Shown: positions 43,073 through 52,258, numbered from the stretch's first letter. The stretch: DNA of 64,000 nucleotides from Paenibacillus tuaregi (GCF_900086655.1 NZ_LT575476.1:4674240-4738239); one strand, 5' to 3'. Notes: generated by a model from the sequence alone, not told the origin. Program-made: numbers and translations.

Positions 43073-43105
43073 GTACAGCGCTTTCATAACCACACCTTTA
43101 CTATA
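43073..43105 (-). promoter_or_regulatory. cre-like site and -10 element before the binding protein gene
   Basis: Minus strand TATAGT (43100-43105) is followed by TGAAAGCGCTGTAC (43073-43086), which matches 12 of 14 positions of the CcpA consensus. A cre just downstream of a start site acts as a roadblock. The -35 is poor. An internal promoter for the transport genes is plausible. Confidence 0.45.
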
Positions 43106-43151
43106 CCGAAAGGATGGAGGGCCAAAATTGCAGTATTATTCGTTTTATTGA

Positions 43152-44522
43152 CTATTTTTGCGAATATAGAGCGCTCACTTTCTTTGCAATTTCCTGCAGG
43201 GCGACCATGGCCTTTTTCTCACCCTGCCATACGGGAAGCAATCCTTCTGACACTTCAGGAAATATCTCTATTTGATTTTTAAGATAGTAGCCGACACTTG
43301 GCATTCCATTGTCCAGCAGCTGCTTCATCATCGCTTCCCTGAACCCTGGCGGATGCGCCGCCGGATTGGAGTTGACCCAGGCATTGACAAGAGCCGGATC
43401 CGTATACCACTTCTTCAGCACTGGCATCCATAAGCCATCAGAGTACAAAGACAACGATTTGCTCGGATCCGAGAGCCACTTATACAACAGCCATGCTTCC
43501 TGCGGATGTTCGGATGAGCGGAAAATGACCGTCGCTCCGCTCAAGCCCACCGTCACGCTTTTCTTAAGCTTAGGCAGTACACCAATATCAAAGTCGACCC
43601 CCGCTTTGCCCAGATCAAGATTTATCCACTGTCCATCAACAACCATCGCCGCAAGCCCAGCCTGCAATGTCATACTCATGGATGGCAGCGATTTCGACTC
43701 GTATGGCGAAGGTGCCACATGATGAACATTGATGAGATCAGCCAGCTGCTGAATCGCTTCGGCTGCTTCCGGCGACTGAAGCGTAAACCGCTTCCTGTCA
43801 CTGCTGACCCAATCACCACCATTACTGAAAATAAAATTGTTCAGCGGGTCCGACCACGTCTCGAACATGATGCCGTAGCGAACGATATGGTCTTTATCAA
43901 AGGCAGGATTGTAAGCATTCCTTCCCTGATTGTCCAATGTAAGCTTCTTGGCCGCATCCACCAACTGGTCCCAGCTCCACGCTTGTTCAGCCTTTGGCGA
44001 AGGCGGCTCCACACCGGCTTGCTTAAGCAGATCCTTCCTATAGAAGAGCCCAAAGCATTCTGCCGCTGTACTGACACCCCATGCGTAGTCATCGGCGGAC
44101 TTATACCAGATGTAATCGAGAAAATCATCCTTATTTAATTCATCGTCCTTAGCCATAAAATCAAACAGATTCAAAAATTTATTCTCCCGGCTAAAAGCTT
44201 CACCCATCTCAGTCGTCATGTATGCCAGATCCGGTTCTTCGTTGGAAGCGGACATCGCCATCATTTTCGTATTGTAGTCGGAGTTTGGATAATGAATCGG
44301 CTCTACTGCTATCCACGGATAGGCTTGTGAAAATTCCGCCAGTGTATGCTCAATTGCCTTTTTCTCCTCAATCGAACCCCAGTACGTAAATTTCAGCTTT
44401 ACTTTATTCGGGTATTCCACTTTTGGATCCGGATCAGATGTGCGTGTATCCGCTCTCCATAAGAGTGACGCCATAGCAAGGATGACCACCGCTGTAATTA
44501 TGATTAATAGCTTGCTTCGCAA
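43152..44522 (-). CDS. Membrane-anchored solute-binding-like protein, overlapping the kinase
   Basis: 456 residues, family 1 binding protein fold ('VKLKFTYWGSIEEKKAIEHTLAEFSQAYPWIAVEPIHYPN', 'EEPDLAYMTTEMGEAF', 'PQEAWLLYKWLSD'). It starts at TTG 44522 with AGGAGG 9 bases upstream, inside the 3' end of the kinase gene (19-base overlap). The N-terminus 'SKLLIIITAVVILAMASLLW' is a signal-anchor helix with no lipobox Cys, so it stays membrane-tethered. Coupled translation with the kinase suggests a sensory partner, as in binding-protein/kinase systems, and not the transport subunit. Sugar specificity unknown. Confidence 0.85.
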   Translation of the reverse strand: MRSKLLIIITAVVILAMASLLWRADTRTSDPDPKVEYPNKVKLKFTYWGSIEEKKAIEHTLAEFSQAYPWIAVEPIHYPNSDYNTKMMAMSASNEEPDLAYMTTEMGEAFSRENKFLNLFDFMAKDDELNKDDFLDYIWYKSADDYAWGVSTAAECFGLFYRKDLLKQAGVEPPSPKAEQAWSWDQLVDAAKKLTLDNQGRNAYNPAFDKDHIVRYGIMFETWSDPLNNFIFSNGGDWVSSDRKRFTLQSPEAAEAIQQLADLINVHHVAPSPYESKSLPSMSMTLQAGLAAMVVDGQWINLDLGKAGVDFDIGVLPKLKKSVTVGLSGATVIFRSSEHPQEAWLLYKWLSDPSKSLSLYSDGLWMPVLKKWYTDPALVNAWVNSNPAAHPPGFREAMMKQLLDNGMPSVGYYLKNQIEIFPEVSEGLLPVWQGEKKAMVALQEIAKKVSALYSQK

Positions 44523-46363
44523 TTCAGCACCTCCTGCCGCTGGACAGGCGGAAGCGTCACGGTCACCGTCGTACCTTGACCGGGTACAGACGTAATGTGA
44601 AGACCGTACGGCTCGCCGTAGAGAATTTGAATTCGCCGGTTCACGTTAGAAATGCCCACATGGTTGCCGCCTTCCAGGAGTGAAGCCAGCTTGACCGTAT
44701 CCATTCCTTCCCCGTTATCCTTGATCTGATAGATTCGAGCCTCCTTCGAGCACCAGCACGAAATACGTAGCTCTCCTTCCCGGCTCATCTTCTTGAAGCC
44801 ATGAACAAACGCATTCTCAACAAGCGGCTGCAGGAAGAACTTCGGCACCTCATCATCCAGCATCTGCTCGTCCATCTCGTAAATAACCTTGAAGGCTCCT
44901 TCAAAGCGGTTGCTCATAATGGTCACATAACTTTCCAGATACGTTAGATCCTCTTGAAGCCGAACCAGGTTCGACTCCTGCTTCACCATATATTTCAGCA
45001 TTTTGGACAAGCTCACGACGATATCGCTAATCTCATATTCCTCTTTCTCAAGCGCCATCAGACTGACCATATTGAGCGTGTTGTACATAAAATGCGGGTC
45101 TAGCTGCAGGTTGAGTGCTTTAATTTGTGCTTCTTTCTCACGGATCTGGGTCTCGTAATTTTCTTGAATCAACTTAACGATATTCTCGTTCATATCATTG
45201 AATTTCTTCATCAGAATACGGAACTCGAAGCTGCCGCTCTGTTTGAAGCGTGTTTCGAACCGCCCTTCTCCCGTATTGACGATTGCGCGGATCATCGTTC
45301 GGAACGGATTCGTAATAAGCATAGATAAAAGATAGGAAAGCATGATAAAAGCAACGGTAATGATGGCAACGGAAATTAACATGTTCCGGACATACTGCTT
45401 CGTTATAGGAGCCAGCAGCTCGCTTGAGGGAATAACGGCTATGCTCAGCCAACCCGTAATATTCGATCGGGCAAAAGCAAGTACGTGGTCTACACCATGG
45501 TTCCGGACCATTCGAACGCCGCTCTTCTCGTTCATTAGGTCCTGAAGCATTGGAAGATCTGCCTTATTCGTCAACAAGGAATGATCAGAATGCGCGATAA
45601 TCTGGCCTTTCGAATCGACGACCATATAGGTAGAGCCGCTGACTGGAATGCTGCCTTCGAACACATTGGTAAACAAAGAATCCTTGAAGTTCAGCAGCAG
45701 AGTCGGCCTGTCCTCAAGGTCCGTATATACTCGAAATTTCCCCTTATCGTAGGAGCCTTGAATTAAAGATACAGCAGAAAATAAATATTTGTAGTCATAT
45801 TCCATACTCTTGAGATACGGAATGTGATACATATCCGCAAAGTTATATGTCGGCACCCACTGAATCCTGCCTTCTCCCTCCTTGGCCGTCCTGTCTAATC
45901 GGGTACCCTCAAAACCGTTAATGGGTATAAAGTTTTTCGCGTGCTCGCTGTTCGCCGAAGAGGAGGTGCCGAAGATGAAATAGGAGGTCGCGACCTGAAC
46001 GGAATAAATATCCTGGGATTGCGCGAAATATTTATCAAGAATTCTTTTAATCCGCTGATCGGCTGCAAGTACCTTTGTCTTGTTTCTTTTATCGAGTGTA
46101 GTGAAGGTTTCGTAGAAATCGGTATCCTCCATAAAGCCATAGATCATCTCGCGAATCCTGGAGAACTTCGCTTCGATAATCTCGTTGTTCTTACCAACGA
46201 TAGTCATAACATCTTTCTGTGCCATTTCAAGTACGGTGTTGCGATTCAGGCGATAGTCGCTGATACCAAATATAAGAACCGTACCAACAAGCAGCATGAT
46301 ATAAGTGAACAGCAGTTTGGTATGCAGTCGGCCTTCTTTGATTCTTCGCAGCCATTCTCTCAT
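44504..46363 (-). CDS. YesM-type sensor histidine kinase
   Basis: 619 residues. An N-terminal membrane helix (about 14-36) and an extracytoplasmic region (about 40-310) precede a second helix near 330, a HAMP-like linker, and His_kinase/HATPase domains. The phosphoacceptor His424 lies in 'LQLDPHFMYNTLN'; 'FFLQPLVENAFVHGF' and 'DNGEGM' are N and G boxes. Its ATG overlaps the regulator's TGA by 4 bases (ATGA at 46360-46363), so they are translationally coupled. It phosphorylates the 46360 regulator in response to a sugar, probably through the adjacent binding protein. Confidence 0.93.
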   Translation of the reverse strand: MREWLRRIKEGRLHTKLLFTYIMLLVGTVLIFGISDYRLNRNTVLEMAQKDVMTIVGKNNEIIEAKFSRIREMIYGFMEDTDFYETFTTLDKRNKTKVLAADQRIKRILDKYFAQSQDIYSVQVATSYFIFGTSSSANSEHAKNFIPINGFEGTRLDRTAKEGEGRIQWVPTYNFADMYHIPYLKSMEYDYKYLFSAVSLIQGSYDKGKFRVYTDLEDRPTLLLNFKDSLFTNVFEGSIPVSGSTYMVVDSKGQIIAHSDHSLLTNKADLPMLQDLMNEKSGVRMVRNHGVDHVLAFARSNITGWLSIAVIPSSELLAPITKQYVRNMLISVAIITVAFIMLSYLLSMLITNPFRTMIRAIVNTGEGRFETRFKQSGSFEFRILMKKFNDMNENIVKLIQENYETQIREKEAQIKALNLQLDPHFMYNTLNMVSLMALEKEEYEISDIVVSLSKMLKYMVKQESNLVRLQEDLTYLESYVTIMSNRFEGAFKVIYEMDEQMLDDEVPKFFLQPLVENAFVHGFKKMSREGELRISCWCSKEARIYQIKDNGEGMDTVKLASLLEGGNHVGISNVNRRIQILYGEPYGLHITSVPGQGTTVTVTLPPVQRQEVLNCEASY

Positions 46364-47910
46364 TCTGGTGTACCGCCGCTGCTATGCATTTGACGGAATG
46401 TCTTAGGGGATATACCGGTCTCCCGCTTGAACATCTTGTTGAAATACGCCGCCGTCCGAAAGCCGCTTCGTTGTGAAATAACCGCAATTTTGGCATTGGA
46501 CTGCTCCAGCATAAGCTTTGCCTTGTTAATTCGAAGCTCCAGCAAATATTCCGAGAAATTCATTCCTGTCCGCTGTTTGAACAAATTGCTAAAGTATGAC
46601 GGATTGAAATGAAACATAGCCGCAACTGATTCGAGTGAGATATTATCCATATAATGCTGCTGCAAATAATTCTGACAGCGCAGAATTAGAAGTCCGTTCT
46701 TGTCGAGATTCGTCTTCTGCGCAAGCTCTAGCAACCTGAGGACAAATTCCTTGAATCGCAGCCTTAAATCCCGGTAATCCCGGTAATTTCTGAATTTCTT
46801 CCGCAGCACTGTGTAATCCCACTCCTGGGAATCCGAAGGAAGCAGGCTCTGCAAGCTTTGGAGCAGCTGCCATATCATACAGCCAACCTCATCACGAACA
46901 AGATCAGGATCCGGGTAAGGCGGCATCTCTCTAGGCTTGAAGAATTCGTTAACAAGCTCCAGAGCCCGGCTGCGTTCACCCGCTTTAATTGCCGAGACTA
47001 GTGGATCCGTGACCTCCTTCGCCCTTGGCGTCACTTTCTCGGTAAAGACCTGTATATCCGATCCCCAGAAAACAGCCGCCTCCGACGTGTAGAAGCGATG
47101 CCGCAGGCCTAGTAAGGCTTCATCATAGGCTTCCTTCACAGCTGAACGAAAAGCAGGAATCATACGGCTTACGCCTACGGAAACGTCTTCGAATTCGTTC
47201 GCCCTGATGTTCTCGAGCAATCGGCTAATCTTGGAGACGGTATCTGATGGCTTGGGTGCAAGTAGGCTGCTGAGCCAAACCAAAGATACCAAGCGTTGGC
47301 CAGACATCTCTTGTAACGTCTCGCAATGCCCGATTGCCCGAGATTCAGTTGTCCACCTTCTATTCAGCTTCGCGATACGGTCTGCTGCAGAAGAGCCGCT
47401 CAGTTCGAAGACAATCGCAAGGCCCGGTCCGTCGGAGGGAGCAAATTTGTCCATAAGTTGCCGCTTTCCATCGGCTAACGCGCCTGTAATCACCTCGTGC
47501 CAGAAGCGCTCTTTATCAAGCAGGTGATGCTGATTATCCTGTGCCAGCTGCTCCTCGAGCTTGGTGAGCACGCTTTCGATATCCGTAAGTCCTATGGGTT
47601 TAATTAAATATTCGATAACACGGTGATGAATGGCTTTTTTGGCATAGTCAAATTGTCCGTACCCGCTAATCAATACAGTTCTAATATGAGGCTTCTGACT
47701 AGCAATCCGTTCCACCAGCGTCAGCCCGTCCTCATCCGGCATTCGAATATCCGTGAGTACTGCATCAACCGATTCGCACGTGAGCAGCTCCCAAGCGGCC
47801 TTCACATCCATCGCTTCCAAGGTCCGGTATGTTGGCCTAAGCCGCCGAATAATTGCTGATAATGCTTTCACCTGCCGGGTCTCGTCGTCGACGATCAAAA
47901 TTGTTCTCAC
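46360..47910 (-). CDS. YesN-type response regulator with AraC DNA-binding domain
   Basis: 516 residues. The receiver domain has Asp54 in 'DAVLTDIRMPDEDG', plus Lys in 'YLIKPI'. A middle linker region precedes two C-terminal AraC-type HTH ('ISLESVAAMFHFNPSYFSNLFKQRTG', 'AVISQRSGFRTAAYFNKMFKRETG'). GTG 47910 is the chosen start with GGAGG 9 bases upstream; a TTG six codons earlier has no site. It activates the sugar genes on both sides. A cre-like site overlaps its promoter. Confidence 0.9.
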   Translation of the reverse strand: MRTILIVDDETRQVKALSAIIRRLRPTYRTLEAMDVKAAWELLTCESVDAVLTDIRMPDEDGLTLVERIASQKPHIRTVLISGYGQFDYAKKAIHHRVIEYLIKPIGLTDIESVLTKLEEQLAQDNQHHLLDKERFWHEVITGALADGKRQLMDKFAPSDGPGLAIVFELSGSSAADRIAKLNRRWTTESRAIGHCETLQEMSGQRLVSLVWLSSLLAPKPSDTVSKISRLLENIRANEFEDVSVGVSRMIPAFRSAVKEAYDEALLGLRHRFYTSEAAVFWGSDIQVFTEKVTPRAKEVTDPLVSAIKAGERSRALELVNEFFKPREMPPYPDPDLVRDEVGCMIWQLLQSLQSLLPSDSQEWDYTVLRKKFRNYRDYRDLRLRFKEFVLRLLELAQKTNLDKNGLLILRCQNYLQQHYMDNISLESVAAMFHFNPSYFSNLFKQRTGMNFSEYLLELRINKAKLMLEQSNAKIAVISQRSGFRTAAYFNKMFKRETGISPKTFRQMHSSGGTPE

Positions 47911-47929
47911 TATCCTCCACCTCCACAAA

Positions 47930-47943
47930 AGAAAGCGCTATCA
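47930..47943. promoter_or_regulatory. cre-like site upstream of the regulator gene
   Basis: AGAAAGCGCTATCA matches 13 of 14 positions of the CcpA consensus, only the first base differing. It is 20 bases upstream of the start and downstream of a TATATT -10-like element. Glucose would repress the kinase/regulator operon. Confidence 0.6.
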
Positions 47944-48027
47944 AAAAATAATATACTCTTTTTTGCATCTTTAAAAATATAATTATTATTCGAAAACTGA
48001 AATATTTTTGTATGTACAGGTCCCGTC

Positions 48028-48097
48028 CGCTCCGCTTCTTCAGAATCACTCGGCCTCTCCGCTGAGATCGGTTAATTCCAAAGTTCATTTTATATAG
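48028..48097. repeat. Right-end copy of the 27432 inverted-repeat element
   Basis: 70 bases with three differences from 27562-27631, in the same orientation, ending AAGTTCATTTTATATAG. The left end is missing within 200 bases. It is a truncated copy, sitting between the regulator promoter and the GH-A terminator. Confidence 0.75.
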
Positions 48098-48112
48098 ATT
48101 TCAATGTTCTAT

Positions 48113-48146
48113 TAAATAAAGGCCGCCGAAGTCAATCGGCAGCCTG
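48113..48146 (-). terminator. Terminator of the GH-A glycosidase gene
   Basis: AGGCCGCCGA and TCGGCAGCCT pair imperfectly; the minus strand continues TTTATTTAAT. It is 25 bases past the stop. Confidence 0.65.
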
Positions 48147-48170
48147 GTCATATATCATGTGATTATATTA

Positions 48171-50216
48171 TTAGTTAATCGTAATGCTGTCCAGTTCCGC
48201 GTAACCCGTGCTTCCTTTTGCAAACCGGATAATGTTATCACCAGCCGTGAGATTCACACTCACGTTAACCGTTCCGAACTGTCCCCAGCCAGCTGTCGCC
48301 GGGTAGGATACCGTTGACCACGCCCCGCCATTATATGCATAATTATGCGTCGAAGCAGCTCCTGTGCCGTTAGCGTAACGAATCGTCATCGTGTACATCT
48401 TCGTCGTTCCCACATTGACATAGAAATCGACATAGCTGTCGTTGTGATCCATTTGTGCCACGTACTTACCACCCGATGCATTAGCGCTAGAGGCGATGTT
48501 CGCATGGTTGTACGCCGCGTCTTCCGCTTCATATACGTTAGTCGCCTGCCCGGATGGTGTCACATAAATGCGGTATCCGTATTGGTTGTTCAATCCGCTG
48601 AGCGCAAGCGTAATCCGGTTATTACTGATTGTATAATCGCCTTCTAAGACGGTGCTGGTCGTATTGACAGCCGTGTTTCTGTTCACCCATGGTGTTGAGC
48701 TCACCTTTACGTGAACGCTGCTGCCGTTCGTACCCAGGAACGACGGAATGTTCTTAAGAATGGCATTTACGGAACCGTCCGTCACACCGCCAAATAGAAC
48801 ACTCGCATATTTCTTATTCGCATCCACATTCGCGAATCCATCGACAGTAACCGTATCGTTCTCGTTCGGAGGCGTTACGCTGACCATATTGCCCGACATG
48901 TCACCATACCATTTGTAGAACCACCAGCCACCATTTCGCTGTGTAGGGCTTGAGAGCAGTGTTCCCAATCTGCCCGGATTCGGAACATCCCAGTAGCTCT
49001 GCATCGCGGTGTCGACTCTAAGCCGCTCAAACTTGGCGATGAGTGGAGCGACGGCGCCAGGCTTACCTTCATCCTCCAGCCAAGCCTTACCGCTGTATTC
49101 GTTGATCGAGATAGGCCGTGCCGGGATACCAAGAGAGGTCTCAATTGCCCGGTAATCTCTAAAGTTCGCGGTGAAATTCTCACCGGTCAATTGATGCCAG
49201 GATGTGATATCAGGAAGCGTGTTATGTGCCTTTTGATACGTCAAGAAGTCCGTCATCGCAGCGTGGGAGTAACCAGCGAGCGAAGGCCCGATTGCCATCG
49301 CGGTTGGATCAAGCTGCTTCAATTTCTTGTAAGTCTCACTGAAAAACTCCCGGAATGTCAAATTACCCGAGGTGTTAGAGGAGGCATAACCGCTGTCATA
49401 AATCTTGCTATGATTAACCTTACCGTTCTCGGCTTCGTATCGGACGGGCGTTCCACCGGTAACATCGATATAATCCAATTCCGCGTACCCAGCGCTTCCT
49501 TTGCTGAAGCGCAGCGTATTGGTGCCGGCGGTCAAGCTTAGGTTCATCGTAATTGTAGAGGCGCTGCCGCCTTTAAACCACCCGCCTGTATTAGGATAAG
49601 ACACTGTTACTGGACTGCCGCCGTTAACGGTCACTTGATGCGTGGAGACAGCCCCCGTCCCATTGGCATATCGGATCGCTACGGGATAACTCTTGGTGGC
49701 GGGAACGTTGACGGTGAATTCAACATAGCTGTCGCTGTAATCAATCGTACCTACATACTTACCTTTCCATGTACCGTCCGGTTCATTCCATAGTTCATAA
49801 CCGTACACATTCGTAAGTCCCGCGGCCTTCACCTCATTAACCGTCGTGGTCAGCTTGCTGAACCAATCCGGTAGATTCGTATAGTCATACCAACCCTTGA
49901 ACCAATCAGCCAGACGAATCGTGACTTTGCTGCCGGAAGGCGCCAATCGCTGGGCAACGGGAATAGCCGCCCCCCAAGGCTGCTGATAGCCCGCGACTGC
50001 CGGATTGATGTAGGCTTTTGCGCGCAAAGGCAGAATGAGATTGTTGTCAGGCTTATTTTCTATAACTCCATAAAGCGATCCTGCTGAACTATGGGTAACT
50101 GGACCGATTACATTTGATAAATCAACGGTTAGATCGGATGCGGCCTGAGCTGGTCCGACCGATAGCATGCCTCCTAACAGAACTGCTGTTATACTAGAGA
50201 TCCATGTTTTTTTCAT
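48171..50216 (-). CDS. Secreted clan GH-A glycosidase (GH39-like) with internal and C-terminal CBMs
   Basis: 681 residues from ATG 50216 (GGAGGGG 8 bases upstream; longer frames lack a site). Signal peptide 1-26. The acid/base is Glu145 in 'ELWNEPDGTW' and the nucleophile Glu373 in 'PISINEYSG'. Residues 151-285 are a CBM35/CBM6-like module inserted between the two halves of the catalytic domain, with strand order rotated (the YEAEN strand comes last). A second, normally ordered CBM is at 561-681. It probably attacks an extracellular pentose or hemicellulose chain. Its own cre-like site lies upstream. The exact GH family is not certain. Confidence 0.8.
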   Translation of the reverse strand: MKKTWISSITAVLLGGMLSVGPAQAASDLTVDLSNVIGPVTHSSAGSLYGVIENKPDNNLILPLRAKAYINPAVAGYQQPWGAAIPVAQRLAPSGSKVTIRLADWFKGWYDYTNLPDWFSKLTTTVNEVKAAGLTNVYGYELWNEPDGTWKGKYVGTIDYSDSYVEFTVNVPATKSYPVAIRYANGTGAVSTHQVTVNGGSPVTVSYPNTGGWFKGGSASTITMNLSLTAGTNTLRFSKGSAGYAELDYIDVTGGTPVRYEAENGKVNHSKIYDSGYASSNTSGNLTFREFFSETYKKLKQLDPTAMAIGPSLAGYSHAAMTDFLTYQKAHNTLPDITSWHQLTGENFTANFRDYRAIETSLGIPARPISINEYSGKAWLEDEGKPGAVAPLIAKFERLRVDTAMQSYWDVPNPGRLGTLLSSPTQRNGGWWFYKWYGDMSGNMVSVTPPNENDTVTVDGFANVDANKKYASVLFGGVTDGSVNAILKNIPSFLGTNGSSVHVKVSSTPWVNRNTAVNTTSTVLEGDYTISNNRITLALSGLNNQYGYRIYVTPSGQATNVYEAEDAAYNHANIASSANASGGKYVAQMDHNDSYVDFYVNVGTTKMYTMTIRYANGTGAASTHNYAYNGGAWSTVSYPATAGWGQFGTVNVSVNLTAGDNIIRFAKGSTGYAELDSITIN

Positions 50217-50293
50217 ATAAAACCCCTCCGTATAATAGTTAGTTTCATCAATTATTTCTGTAGCTGAGAGTTCACCTCCAACTATGTTTATTT

Positions 50294-50307
50294 TGATACC
50301 GCTTACA
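50294..50307. promoter_or_regulatory. cre-like site upstream of the GH-A glycosidase gene
   Basis: TGATACCGCTTACA matches 13 of 14 positions of TGWAANCGNTNWCA, about 80 bases upstream of the start, next to a TATCAA -10-like element on the minus strand. Confidence 0.65.
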
Positions 50308-50521
50308 TTTTTAATGTACCAAACAAATCCAAGACACAAATTGCAAATTCTTTGGATTATTATCATATTATTGGTTTGATCAGATAAGCTGCCCGCTAAC
50401 CAAAAGAATAAGACAGCGGTGAATTAGGACTATAATGAGGACTAAAATTACAATCCTAGTTGAAAAATAGGTCAAGGGATAGTAGAATCAGAAAAGTGAT
50501 CACACTTAAACGATATATCAA

Positions 50522-50623
50522 CTGTATAACCTCTGGAATATGGCTAGAGGGTATCTACCAGGAGCCTTAAAATCCTGACTACAGAAAATGAATTTATTCA
50601 TTTTTTGCAGTCAGGATTTTTTG
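50522..50623 (+). ncRNA. Purine riboswitch, guanine type, with overlapping terminator
   Basis: CTGTA...TACAG (50522-50584) forms P1; 'CCTCTGG...CTAGAGG' is P2, 'ACCAGGAGCC...ATCCTG' is P3, with the conserved TATCTACC of J2/3. The ligand-discriminating base before P1 is C at 50579 (GACTACAG), indicating guanine; adenine switches have U. The terminator (AATCCTGACT with AGTCAGGATTTTTT, 50572-50622) shares its 5' arm with P3/P1, so ligand binding would prevent termination: an ON switch. It precedes pbuE. Confidence 0.88.
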
Positions 50624-50689
50624 TTGTTTTCTGTAAAGACCCTAGAGCCACTTCTTCTCATTTCAACAAAGAAAGGGCCGAACAGAAAT

Positions 50690-51864
50690 ATGAATTTGAA
50701 AGTCATTATATTAGCATTATCGACCGTTGCGGTTGGATTGGTTGAATTAATCGTTGGCGGGATCTTACCGGCGATATCCGAAGATTTTAACATTTCATTA
50801 AGCACAGCGGGACAGCTGATTTCAGTGTTTGCGCTTGTCTACGCCATTGCCGGTCCTGTTTTGCTGGTTCTAACCAGTAAAATTGAACGCAAAAAGCTGT
50901 ATCTTGCTTCTTTGTCTATCTTTTTCCTCGGCAATGTCATGACCTATTTCAGTCCAAACTTTACTTTTATGATGATTGCCCGGGTATTAACGGCAACAAG
51001 TACAGCGCTTGTCGTTGTGCTTTCTTTAACCATTGCTGTTAAAATTGTTGCTCCTGCCCATCAGGCCAAAGCATTGGGACTCATTTATATGGGTATAAGC
51101 TCCTCACTTGTGTTAGGTGTACCCGTAGGAATTCTGGTTTCCAATATGTATGGATGGCGGGTAATATTTCTTGGAATTTCTTTATTATCTATTGGATCGA
51201 TGGTACTTATTTCGCTATTCTTGGAGCGTATTCCTGGAGAACAGACAATCCCACTTTCTCAACAATTGAAAGCTGTGGGAAACGGGAAAATCATCAGCGC
51301 CCATCTCGCCACGATGTTTATGCTGGCAGGACATTATACCATTTACGTTACGCTTATTTCACACCATTCTTAGAAACCAATCTTCATCTTAATTCCGAAT
51401 GGATTAGTATTTGCTACTTTGTATTTGGTATTGCAGCTGTAGGTGGCGGGGCGCTTGGCGGAACCATTTCTGACTGGATTGGTGCCCGCAAAAGTATCAT
51501 CATCGTTATCAGTACATTTGCTGTGGTATTGTGCGTGTTGCCGTTAACAGCCTCTTCACTCGTCTTATTCTTCCTAACGATGATTGTTTGGGGAGCACTG
51601 AGCTGGAGCCTAGCGCCGCCTCAACAAAGCTATTTGATTCAAACCAATCCAGCCACGTCTGATATCCAGCAAAGCTTTAATAACTCCGCATTGCAAATTG
51701 GCATTTCGCTTGGATCAGCTATTGGCGGCGTTGTGTTAAACCAAACAGGCTCGTATTCCAGCACGGCTTGGTTTGGGGGCGGCATTGTCATTATTGCGCT
51801 GCTCTGCGCAGTCTTTTCTTTTACAAGACCAGCAATCTCAAGAAATCCTAAGTCTGCGGCCTAG
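50690..51864 (+). pseudogene. pbuE: Frameshifted purine efflux MFS gene (pbuE-like)
   Basis: The frame from ATG 50690 matches PbuE: 'IILALSTVAVGLVELIVGGILPAIS', 'LISVFALVYAIAGPVL', 'AKALGLIYMG'. At 51343-51352 the pentamer TTACG is tandemly repeated, shifting the frame and ending it at 51373 (228 residues). Removing one TTACG restores 'GHYTIYAYFTPFLE', which continues to 51864, giving 389 residues, PbuE's length. The second part starts no independent gene. Loss of an MFS exporter of purines is inferred, unless the copy is a sequencing error. The riboswitch at 50522 controls it. Confidence 0.85.
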
Positions 51865-51875
51865 TCCTCCTAATG

Positions 51876-51912
51876 GGTTAAAAGTTGGTGATGTATTCGC
51901 TGGCTTTTAACC
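51876..51912 (+). terminator. Terminator after pbuE
   Basis: GGTTAAAAG and CTTTTAACC with a 19-base loop and TGTTTATA after. The remaining 51913-52149 stretch shows no gene. Confidence 0.5.
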
Positions 51913-52149
51913 TGTTTATAACATGTCCTCTTACTTTAGGTTATTGTTCAGAAAATCCTCTCCTCCAATTTTCAACTCCTGTCCTTAACGTAAAAACATA
52001 AATTATTTCTTCAGCCTTCACTCTTGCTTGCCCTTTGATATTTCAGATCCTTACTCTGCCGTATTCAAAACAAAAAGCATGAGTTAAATGGAGATCAACA
52101 GCGAATGCCCGCCGCGTCGGTGTTAGTTGAGGTTCAGTTCTTCAACGGA

Positions 52150-52248
52150 TCACTTACATAAATGTGTCTTTAGGAAATCAACTACTTTTTTAAACGCTCT
52201 TTCAACACTAGGATCTGTAAAATTATGATCAAAAACCACTCCATTTCC
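52150..52248 (-). pseudogene. Remnant of the C-terminus of a dienelactone-hydrolase-like protein
   Basis: The minus strand reads 'GNGVVFDHNFTDPSVERAFKKVVDFLKTHL' then CK and stop at 52150. The DPSVERA...DFLKTHL pattern matches the last helix of alpha/beta hydrolases of the dienelactone hydrolase group. The rest of the gene is missing; the glmS terminator follows immediately. Confidence 0.55.
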
Positions 52249-52258
52249 CCTGAAAAAG

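Noticed and set aside
51154..51864. Separate 236-residue gene
   Set aside because: It is the second half of the frameshifted pbuE; its first residues are out-of-frame noise before the shift.
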